Below, piece after piece: positions 6,816-13,900 of a DNA stretch of 15,870 bases (positions are counted from its first letter, which is position 1; each line of letters begins with the position of its first letter). Source of the DNA: Desulfomonile sp. Its GTDB lineage: Bacteria; Desulfobacterota; Desulfomonilia; Desulfomonilales; Desulfomonilaceae. The DNA lies in the NCBI GenBank assembly GCA_020216785.1, contig JAIWNO010000151.1, positions 1 to 15,870 of the forward strand, written 5' to 3'. Under the pieces are notes generated by a model, which saw only the letters and a list, made by a program, of their open reading frames with translations, ran no database searches and was not told the origin of the DNA. Position numbers and translations under genes: made by a program.

Positions 6816-7300
6816 CAGGAGTCACCTCCTTGCATTATTTCACCACTCGCCACGGCTTGAATCGCCTCGACGATCTTCTGGTAGCCCGTGCATCTGCACA
6901 AATTCCCGGAAATGGCCATGCGGATTTCCTTCTCTGTGGGCTTCGGGTTCTCGTCGAGAAGGGCCTTTGCCGAAAGAATCATGCCCGGAGAGCAAAAACC
7001 GCACTGAATGGCGCCTTTTTCCACAAACGCCCGCTGCAGGGGATGAAGCTTCCCGTTTTCCGCAAGCCCTTCGATGGTGAGCACATCGCTCCCGTTGGCC
7101 TGGACCGCCAGCACAAGACAGGAATTGACCGGCCGGCCGTCGAGGATCACCGTGCACGCGCCGCAGTCGCCGAGTCCACAACCATGTTTCGTGCCGGTAA
7201 GCCCGAGGTCCTCCCGGAGCACTTGCAGCAGGGTTCGGTTGGGCTCCACAGCGACTTCGGCCCGCTCGCCGTTTACCGTCAGTTGAATTATGCGCTTCAT
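6815..7300 (-). CDS. [2Fe-2S] small subunit of the molybdenum hydroxylase
   Basis: This 161-aa protein carries two [2Fe-2S] clusters that pass electrons between the molybdenum site and FAD. The N-terminal plant-ferredoxin-type domain has Cys41, Cys46, Cys49 and Cys61 (GCGLGDCGAC...SC). The C-terminal helical domain has Cys100, Cys103, Cys135 and Cys137 (QCGFC...LCRC). All eight ligands are present. I chose the ATG at 7300, giving MKRIIQLTVNG like its relatives, because AAGGGG (7308-7313) lies seven bases upstream. A longer frame from 7330 would overlap the FAD gene and add ten unconserved residues. It lies 11 bp after the FAD-subunit gene and overlaps the large-subunit start by one base. The length and cysteine pattern match HcrC/CoxS/XdhC-type subunits. 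Confidence 0.96.
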   Translation of the reverse strand: MKRIIQLTVNGERAEVAVEPNRTLLQVLREDLGLTGTKHGCGLGDCGACTVILDGRPVNSCLVLAVQANGSDVLTIEGLAENGKLHPLQRAFVEKGAIQCGFCSPGMILSAKALLDENPKPTEKEIRMAISGNLCRCTGYQKIVEAIQAVASGEIMQGGDS

Positions 7301-7311
7301 CCATCTTCCCC

Positions 7312-8205
7312 TTACTTCAGAGGTTTCCACGAGCGGGCGCTCTCAAGCGCCATCGAAAGACATCGTTTCGTGAGCACCTCGATCATCATGCAGCGGTATT
7401 CCATAGTTCCCCTGTGGTCCGTGATGGGACTGCACATACCCACACCTGTTTCACCCGCCGTCTTAAAGAGCTTCTCGGAAGGCTTGTTGCCGATGAGGAC
7501 CTGCTCAGCGGCATATGCCCGCACCGGCGTGGGGGCCACAGCTCCCAGCGCTATCTTGGCATCCACTATGGGGCCGCCGGCCGACTTGAGCGTCAGCAAT
7601 GCCGCGACATTCACGAGGGAAATCTCGAGACTCTTTCGGGCGGCAAGCTTGATGTACGCCCCGCCGGTCCAGGGCGGCGGCGTCTCCATGTTGACCGAGA
7701 CCAGCAGCTCGTTCGGCTCGATCACCGTTTCGCCCGGCCCACGGAAGAACTCAGCCACAGGGACATCGCGTTCGTCAGAGCGGCTCTTGAGTTTCACTGT
7801 CGCGTTGAGCACCATGCACGCGGGAGGCAGGTCGGCCGCAGGTCGGGCGTTCACCAGGTTCCCGCCGATCGTAGCGCGATTGCGAATCAGCGGCGAGCCC
7901 AGCCGGGACGAGGCCGACGCCAGAGGGGTGAAACGATCCCACAGAAGCTCGTGACGCGAGAGCGTAGCCGCGCTGGCTCCTGCGCCCACGGTAATTCCGT
8001 GGCCGTTGCGGGGAGTGATCTCTTTCAGTCCGGGGATTCGGGCGAGCGAGATCACGTGCGCAGGTCTGTCGATCTTCTGTTTCATTCGCACGAGAAGATC
8101 GGTTCCGCCCGCAAGCACCTTTGCGTTTCCGCCCAGCTCGGAGAGGAGCTTCAGCGCCTCTTCCAATGTCGTGGGCTCGTGATACTCGAACCTGGGCAGG
8201 AGCAT
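7312..8205 (-). CDS. FAD-binding medium subunit of the molybdenum hydroxylase
   Basis: This is the flavoprotein subunit (297 aa) that links the iron-sulfur clusters to the external electron acceptor or donor. It has the two FAD pyrophosphate-binding motifs of the CO-dehydrogenase-flavoprotein family: LAGGTDLLVRM (31-41) and ATIGGNLVNA (111-120). The C-terminal domain (about 183-290) is the usual CODH-flavoprotein tail. True 4-hydroxybenzoyl-CoA reductase has an inserted loop with four cysteines holding a [4Fe-4S] cluster after the second FAD motif. Here residues 117-150 run on without an insertion, and only Cys130 lies there. The start is supported by AGGAGGT upstream of ATG. It is the first of three tightly packed enzyme genes, 91 bp after the cysteine-rich orphan. 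The order FAD, Fe-S, Mo is as in many CO-dehydrogenase-like operons. Confidence 0.95.
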   Translation of the reverse strand: MLLPRFEYHEPTTLEEALKLLSELGGNAKVLAGGTDLLVRMKQKIDRPAHVISLARIPGLKEITPRNGHGITVGAGASAATLSRHELLWDRFTPLASASSRLGSPLIRNRATIGGNLVNARPAADLPPACMVLNATVKLKSRSDERDVPVAEFFRGPGETVIEPNELLVSVNMETPPPWTGGAYIKLAARKSLEISLVNVAALLTLKSAGGPIVDAKIALGAVAPTPVRAYAAEQVLIGNKPSEKLFKTAGETGVGMCSPITDHRGTMEYRCMMIEVLTKRCLSMALESARSWKPLK

Positions 8206-8296
8206 CCTTTACCTCCTGTGAAAATGGGTCAAACGTCCGAAAAACGCATTGTCGTCTTCATGGCGCGCACCCGGAATGGTCGAAGCGCACGCCCAT

Positions 8297-9091
8297 TTAC
8301 GATCTGCGCAACTTGTGTGCCACCCGGCGATAGAGAGACCCTTCGCACACCGCAGCACAGGAAGCGAACGATGTCTCGTACCTGCACAATCCGGGACAAG
8401 CCCGGGTGCCGGCGAGCGATCTGCCGGGAAACGGGGAGCGTGCCAGCCTCACGACCGGCACCTCCACCTTTCCGCCGCACCCGTGCACAAACACATACAC
8501 GCCTTTTCGAAAGTCATCGGGACAGGCACGATAACGGTCCACCCGAACGTCGGGGTCGGTCAAAAACGCGCCGAGACGTTCCCAGGATCGGCCGCATTGC
8601 GGGCACCTGCACGGTTCGGGCGATCGGCCGTGAGGAGTCGGCTGAGGCCGCGCCGATCTTTGTTCCCTCGCGTCGCCTGTTGGAACGCCGGTCAGTTCCG
8701 CCTCCACACCGCGCTCAGCGAGTCGGAGGATCAGGCGCTTTGCGGTCTCAAGGGCCGACTTCACGCGAAGCGCCGTTTCATCGGTTGTGTCGTCCTCCAC
8801 CTCGAACGGCGGGCACCGGAAATAGGTCCACCCGGCGAACCCGCCGAACGGCGTCCCGTCAGTGGGACGGTTGCAGGCCATCACCCCTCTGGCGATCTGT
8901 GTATCCACGGGAACGACGACGTGATATTCGAGGCCTGATGGCGAGACGCCAATCCACCCCTCGTTGCCCGAACGGACGGGCAGCGTAGCACGAAAGACGT
9001 CGTCAAATCTGATCTGAAGCATCAGCTCGTCTTCAAAGGCAAAAGGCGTTAAATCGGGCGAGGCCGTTGTCCGGACAAAGATCCTCGCCAT
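8297..9091 (-). CDS. Cysteine-rich protein of unknown function, first gene of the hydroxylase unit
   Basis: I cannot name this 264-aa protein. The N-terminal part (1-135) has mixed strands and a predicted amphipathic helix (107-128). A Pro/Arg-rich linker (about 136-160) leads to a C-terminal region (161-262) with an ordered set of cysteines: Cys161/163/166 (CRCPQC), His203-Gly-Cys205, then Cys232-x3-Cys236-x8-Cys245-x3-Cys249. The segment from CGRSWERLGAFLTDPDV to HGCGGKVEVPV, followed by CPGLC and CAAVCEG, resembles a small delta-proteobacterial protein family with 'CGTT-x-AIPV...CPGYC...C-x3-C' that I recall without a function. A metal or Fe-S site is likely. A good promoter sits about 50 bases upstream, but no ribosome-binding site precedes the ATG at 9091; Met24 (9022) is an alternative start. 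Confidence 0.75.
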   Translation of the reverse strand: MARIFVRTTASPDLTPFAFEDELMLQIRFDDVFRATLPVRSGNEGWIGVSPSGLEYHVVVPVDTQIARGVMACNRPTDGTPFGGFAGWTYFRCPPFEVEDDTTDETALRVKSALETAKRLILRLAERGVEAELTGVPTGDAREQRSARPQPTPHGRSPEPCRCPQCGRSWERLGAFLTDPDVRVDRYRACPDDFRKGVYVFVHGCGGKVEVPVVRLARSPFPGRSLAGTRACPGLCRYETSFASCAAVCEGSLYRRVAHKLRRS

Positions 9092-9119
9092 GAAAGCCGG
9101 CGCTGCAAGAATTGCAGGA

Positions 9120-9137
9120 AGTTCCGTATAAGGAACT
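9120..9137. promoter_or_regulatory. Palindrome AGTTCC-N6-GGAACT, candidate operator
   Basis: Six-base arms (9120-9125 and 9132-9137) flank GTATAA. The inner 16 bases share the pattern GTTC-N2-TATAA-N-GAAC with the site at 9241-9256. It lies immediately downstream of the expected transcription start of the 9149-9177 promoter, a classical repressor position. Confidence 0.5.
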
Positions 9138-9148
9138 ATATGACACCT

Positions 9149-9177
9149 AGTTTAGACTCCACCCACGAGCATGTCAA
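9149..9177 (-). promoter_or_regulatory. Sigma-70-type promoter for the molybdenum hydroxylase unit
   Basis: On the minus strand a perfect TTGACA (9172-9177) is followed after exactly 17 bases by TAAACT (9149-9154), four of six matches to TATAAT. The predicted start near 9142 gives a leader of about 50 nt before the ATG at 9091. This is the best promoter match seen upstream of the unit. Not experimentally known. Confidence 0.65.
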
Positions 9178-9240
9178 GGCTTAAGAGCGCTTCTGGTTTT
9201 TTCCGGAAAGAACCATCGCGGAGCAAAGTGGTTATCATTA

Positions 9241-9256
9241 GTTCAATATAATGAAC
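9241..9256. promoter_or_regulatory. Palindrome GTTCA-N6-TGAAC, candidate operator
   Basis: Five-base arms flank ATATAA. Thirteen of 16 bases match the site at 9121-9136 when aligned without gaps, and the two centres are 120 bp apart on either side of the promoter. It is also close to the mobB stop codon, but no T-run follows, so a terminator is less likely. Confidence 0.5.
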
Positions 9257-9284
9257 ATTCGCGCATCGTCGGCCGTCTTGTGGC

Positions 9285-9785
9285 TCACTCCTTGCCCAGA
9301 AAACGCTCCTCGATGAAATCACACAACGGCCCGACATCATTCAGATCGAACACCGGCACATTATCCGGCGGGTTGGGCGGATCGCCCGCGATCGCGACCA
9401 GATTATCGTCATCAGCGCAGAGCAACTCTTCGTAGTGCCCGCGCCTGAACACCTCGATCTTAGGATGGACCTCCCGCTTGTATCCTTCACTGAGGATCAG
9501 TTCCACGCCGTTGACAAACCGGTCCCGTATTTCGGCAAGGGTGTGGTCATGGTCCGTATCCGAGACGAGCGCGAGTTTCGCGGGCGAGGAGATCACCGTC
9601 ATGACGGCGCCGGCCTGTTTGTGGCGCCACGAGTCCTTGCCTTCATGATCGATATCGAAGCCGTGGGTGTCGTGCTTCACCGTTGCGATGCGGCGGCCGC
9701 GGCTCGTAAGCTCCCTGACGACTTTCTCCAGAAGCGTGGTTTTGCCCACATCGGACTTCCCCACTATGGAGATGATCGGGATCAT
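9285..9785 (-). CDS. mobB: Molybdopterin-guanine dinucleotide biosynthesis protein MobB
   Basis: MobB is a GTP-binding adapter that assists MobA in attaching GMP to molybdopterin. The 166-aa product is the normal length. The N-terminus has the P-loop GKSDVGKTT (9-17), then the family segments RIATVKHDTHGFDIDHEGKDSWRHKQAGA (about 32-60) and LILSEGYKREVHPKIEVFR (about 96-114), and a C-terminal VPVFDLND. A GGAGG eight bases upstream supports the ATG. No mobA or moe genes are nearby. It precedes the molybdenum hydroxylase unit on the same strand but is separated from it by 193 bp with its own promoter. The guanine dinucleotide made through MobA/B is typical of DMSO-reductase-family enzymes, so it may not serve the neighbouring hydroxylase directly. 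Confidence 0.95.
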   Translation of the reverse strand: MIPIISIVGKSDVGKTTLLEKVVRELTSRGRRIATVKHDTHGFDIDHEGKDSWRHKQAGAVMTVISSPAKLALVSDTDHDHTLAEIRDRFVNGVELILSEGYKREVHPKIEVFRRGHYEELLCADDDNLVAIAGDPPNPPDNVPVFDLNDVGPLCDFIEERFLGKE

Positions 9786-10104
9786 TGAATCGCCCTCCGG
9801 GACGCGTGGAATACCTTGTCACTATACCCCACCATGGGCCTTGATAGCCAGTGGCAAGGTAAAGCCCGGAGCGGCGATATTTCCCCGTATCGTTGTCCGG
9901 GCGATCCTGCATCGAGTTTTCAACCTTCATATTGGGATGGTTGTCTCCGAAGTGAAACCATTTTTACCGGTCATCATAGAATAGAGTTGAGCAAAAGCAT
10001 AGAACACGGCGTGATAATTTTCTTTCTTGACACACATCTCGCGGCGTGGTACGGACCGAGGCACCTTTCGGGGGTCTGATCTTGTGCTCTCGAGGAGGGC
10101 GGGT
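9786..10104. other. 319-bp divergent intergenic region between mobB and the PagL-like gene
   Basis: For mobB a minus-strand TATAGT (9821-9826) lies about 36 bases before the ATG, with only a weak -35 near 9845. On the plus strand GATAAT (10013-10018) and a perfect TTGACA (10027-10032) occur before the PagL-like gene. Neither has a good partner at normal spacing, so the promoter there is unresolved. No RNA gene or repeat was recognised. Confidence 0.4.
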
Positions 10105-10845
10105 TTGGTCGCTCAACGTCGCTATGGAGTACTGGTCTGCCTGTCGACCTTGATCGCGGTGGGTGTTCTCGATGTGCCCGCTGCCGCATCAGGCGGGTAT
10201 TTCTCACGTCTCACCAATCCATTTCGCGGCGCGCACGCGAGCCTTTCCGGTGCGAGCGTCGCCTCATCGGTCCTATCATCGCAGGCCCCGGCGAAGAGCG
10301 GGGCTGATTCCGAGTACCGCGTCAGACTCGCTTTCGGCCGCACCTTCGGCACATCGACATCTCTTGATTACACAACCGTCGAGGTAAGCCGGCGCATCAG
10401 CGACTACGTCGAGGATGTATTGCCCGCTTCCGGCAAAGGACAGTTCCAGCTGTCTCTCCTTGCGTCCCATGTATCGTACAAGGGCGGGCATATCGAGCGG
10501 ATCAAGCGGCTCGATTTCCACGACGGGTACGAACTGGGCGTGCTGCCCAAGGCAATAGTCGAACTTCCTGTGGGGCCGTTGGGCATGCAAACGTACCTGG
10601 AGTCCGGAGCGGGGATCGGTTACGTGTCCGAGACGTACCGCAATTCCGGCTCACGCTGGAACTGGTCGCTGCTCGCCGGCCTCGGTATGGAGCGCGCCCT
10701 TCACCGCCGCACCTCCGTCACGGTCGGTCTGCTGTGGCGCCATCTATCCAACGGCAACATGTGGGGCAAGGGAGACGAGCTGCACAATTCCAACTCGGGC
10801 ACCGACATGATCCAGGGCACCGCGGCGTTCGTGCATCGGTTCTAG
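10105..10845 (+). CDS. PagL-like lipid A 3-O-deacylase (acyloxyacyl hydrolase family)
   Basis: PagL enzymes are small outer-membrane beta-barrels that remove the 3-O acyl chain from lipid A. The C-terminal part has the expected catalytic pattern: HLSNG with His213 and Ser215 (numbering from the TTG start), and Glu225 in KGDEL as a possible third residue. The protein ends in Phe after an alternating strand (AAFVHRF), as outer-membrane proteins do. I chose the TTG at 10105 because AGGAGGG (10093-10099) lies just upstream and the product (246 aa) then starts with a compact signal peptide, MVAQRRYG followed by a hydrophobic core ending in PAAA. A longer frame from TTG 10027 would bury this signal and lacks a ribosome-binding site. 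The mature part is longer than classical PagL (about 150 aa). The gene converges on pilQ. Confidence 0.78.
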   Translation: MVAQRRYGVLVCLSTLIAVGVLDVPAAASGGYFSRLTNPFRGAHASLSGASVASSVLSSQAPAKSGADSEYRVRLAFGRTFGTSTSLDYTTVEVSRRISDYVEDVLPASGKGQFQLSLLASHVSYKGGHIERIKRLDFHDGYELGVLPKAIVELPVGPLGMQTYLESGAGIGYVSETYRNSGSRWNWSLLAGLGMERALHRRTSVTVGLLWRHLSNGNMWGKGDELHNSNSGTDMIQGTAAFVHRF

Positions 10846-10880
10846 ACGGCCGACGCCGCAGAATTTTGGTACGACGCGAC

Positions 10881-10909
10881 GTAGGGGCGGGTCTGAGACC
10901 CGCCCCTAC
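10881..10909. repeat. 29-bp perfect palindrome, copy 2 (GTAGGGGC...GCCCCTAC)
   Basis: Perfect 14-bp arms (GTAGGGGCGGGTCT and AGACCCGCCCCTAC) surround one G. It lies between the convergent ends of the PagL-like gene and pilQ, and is 28/29 identical to the copy at 4394-4422. A strong hairpin would form in either transcript, but there is no T-run, so intrinsic termination would be non-classical. Confidence 0.88.
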
Positions 10910-10957
10910 CATTCACGGAGCTACAATTTGGGCTTGTTGCCGGATTTCAATGCAGTC

Positions 10958-13900
10958 TTACGCTGCCGGCGGCGGCTTCTTGATGAGTGTGGGCGTAACA
11001 AAGATGAGAAGCTCCTCCACACGGTCGTCAACACGCTTGTTCGAAAAAAGGATGTTGAGGACCGGCACGTTCATGACTCCCGGTATACCTTGTCGCCGCA
11101 TGTTCTTGGTGCGGCGGAGTATGCCGCCGATGACCGCAGTATCTCCATCCTTAACAATCATGATGCTCTCCGCCTCACGACGTCGGATGGAGGTCAGACC
11201 GTTGATGATGTCTCCCGGCTCGTTGTCGGTGATCTTCAGCAGCATTTCGATACGGCCGTCGTAATAGATCTTGGGCGTGACATCGAGCTTGAGGTCCGCC
11301 GAGACGAGCTGTGTCTGGGTCCCGGCCGCGGATACCGTCACGTAGGGAATGTCGGTGCCGATCTTGATCGAGGCCTTCTTGCCGTCGATGACCTGCGTCT
11401 TGGGACGGGCAATGACCTTGGCGTCGCCGGTGGTTTCCCCAAGCATGATTTGCATGTCCAGGTCGGTGATGTACTCGTTGCCCACAAGACCAAACTGGAC
11501 ACCCAGGCCGGAGAGCACGCCGTTCGCAACCGTCACGGGGAGGTTCACGGCATATTGGGAGGGGAGCAGCGTTCCCAACGGGGCCGTGAATCCACCGATG
11601 CCGCCGCCGCCGGTGGGGCTGTTGGCAGCTCCGTTTATACCGTCGATCCCCCAAATTCCGCTCCGGAGCGGATGGTAGTCGCCGCTCTGGCCTTGGCGGC
11701 CGCCCCACCGGATACCGAGGCCGCGGGCCCAGTCCCGGTCTGCCACAACCAGTCTCGATTCGACAAGGACCTGTGGCGTGGGGATATCAAGCGTCCGGAT
11801 GAGCTTCTTCATCTCTTCGATTCGCTCGGGAAGGTCCTTGATGAAGAGCATGTTGTACTGGGTGTTGGCCCAGAGCACCGTATGGGCGAGTATCTTCCTC
11901 ATTCGCTCGTCCATGCCGGATTCGAGCAGCCCGGCGCCTTCCCCGGGGCCCGTCGGCCGGCTGACAAGCTCGGCGGCCCGGGTGCGGCGTTCCCGGTCGA
12001 TCATTTCCTGGTCAAGTTGCAGTCGGTGCTGCGCTCCAGGGCTACCGGGTTGGAAGCCCTCCGCGGTCAGCTGTTCCTGACGACTGGCCAATGCCTGCTG
12101 CGCGGCCTCGGCGGGAGTCGGGCCGGCAGGCCCGCACCGTTTGTTGAATACGCAGTTGAGGACCGTCTGGATCTGGTCGACTTTCGTGTACACGAGCTTG
12201 ACCCGCACGAGCAGGAGCGTGACGGCTTGGCCGTCAATGGTCACGGTTTCGGTAGCACCGACCGTCTCAAAGGTCGGCGTCTCGGCGGGAAGCTCTTTTT
12301 CCTCTTCTTCTTTCTTGCTCAGTTCCTGGAGCGTTTTTTCCCGCTCCGCTTCAAGGTCCTGAATCGCTTTCTTGTTGCGGGCGATCTTGTCCTCGACCTG
12401 CTTGAGCAGGCGGCGGTGCTCAGCCAGTCGCTCGGCCTTGCTTGCCGCGATCTTGTCCCGGCTCCCGACCCACATCACGTTACCGACAAGCTCACGATCG
12501 AGGTTGTGAGTTTTGAGCAGGTGATCAATCACCTGGCCGAGAGGCACCTGGAACAGACGCATGGTCGTTGAGCCGGCCACTTCGTTGCCGACGATAATGT
12601 TGATGCCGGCCTGCTCCGCCAGGAGTCTGAAGGCGTTGCGGAGCGAGATCCCCTGGAAGTCCATGGTCACCGGCTTGCTGAACACTTCAGGGTCCGGGGT
12701 GATGCGGAATTTCCGTTCGATTTCGCGCCGCTCTTTGAGTACCTCCTCCTGTTCCTTGAGGAGTACGTTTATTTGCTTCGTTACGGTCTCGCTCTTGCTG
12801 CGGAATTCTTCCTCCCGCATGATTCGTGTGGCTTCACGGCGCTGGAGAAGATCTTCCCGCCGCTTATCCTGGGCTTCCCGGCCGCGCGCCTGGTCTGTGC
12901 CGGGCGCTGCCAGGATGGCCATCTGGTCCTGCGTCATGGCGAAGCGCGGGGGCGGAAAATCAATCATGAGCACGCCCTTCTGCTTCTGCACCTGATAAGG
13001 GACCGAGTCCTTGAGCTGGATGAAGATCGTCTGCGAGCCTGGGACAATCATCTCCACCGAAGTGGAAAAGAGGTCCGTTCTCAGGGGTTTCTGGTGGGCT
13101 TTGGGAATCTCCGCGTTGATCAGGTCCACCCTTACTTTGGTGGGAGAAACCTTGTTGAGCCGATAGTCCAAATGATCGCCGCCGCGAACGATCAACCGGG
13201 CATTATGCCCAACCTGGGTGAAGGTCAGCTCGGTGATCTCCTGTACCAACAGCCGGGGGTCGGGCGTCGGGGGAGTCACCGGAGGTCTCGCTTCCCGTAC
13301 CATTCGTGCCCCACTGCTTCCGCTCGGTCCACCCGAGGAAGCTCCTTGCGAGCTGCGGGGGAACGATTCCGTAACCGAGCGTGACCCTGGAGCAGGCTCA
13401 CTGCCGGGGGAGCGCGTAATATCAGCCCGCTGAGCCACTTTGATCTGATCTCCCGGAGTGCTGGCTTGAGCGGGCTTGTCCACGGCTTCGGGCTGCGGCG
13501 CGGCAGGAGCATTAGGGGGCTCCGGAGATCGGGCGCTGCGCTCCGCGCCTGCCTTCAGGGAAGCGGAAGGCATGTTTAGCTCAAGGCCTCGGACCAGCTT
13601 CATCTCCTTGACATCAAGCGACTTCTTGTCTCCTTGCCGAGCGGGGCCCGCAAATCCTTCCTTCTCCACGGGGCCCGCGGCAGGCACCGCTTTGGGAGCA
13701 AGAGGCGAAGCTTCGCCGGTCCCGGCGGATTTGATCGATCCTTCACGGTCGGCTGCGGGTAAGTCCCCTGCAGTTGAATTCCCCAAGAGAATTGCTACGC
13801 GGTCGTTGTCTCTGACCACCTTGAAGGCCGGTACCGGTTGGCCCCCGAAATCAGCCACCACGCGCGCGCGTCCCTGGAATTTTCCGACGCGCACTTCCTG

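Noticed and set aside
7301..7330. Upstream start for the [2Fe-2S] subunit at 7330
   Set aside because: It would overlap the FAD gene and add ten unconserved residues, whereas ATG 7300 has AAGGGG at correct spacing and the expected N-terminus.
7414..8988. 524-codon plus-strand open frame
   Set aside because: Antisense to the FAD subunit and the cysteine-rich gene; the Arg/His-rich composition is typical of a shadow frame.
9152..9340. 62-codon minus-strand open frame at the end of mobB
   Set aside because: It overlaps mobB out of frame and runs over the promoter and palindromes; no ribosome-binding site.
10027..10032. TTGACA as -35 box, or TTG as start of the PagL-like gene
   Set aside because: No acceptable -10 box lies 15-18 bases downstream, and as a start codon it has no ribosome-binding site and would put 26 extra residues before the signal peptide.
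10928..12571. 547-codon plus-strand open frame
   Set aside because: Antisense to the secretin domain of pilQ, which is clearly coding; composition rich in His, Arg, Gly and Val without domain signals.
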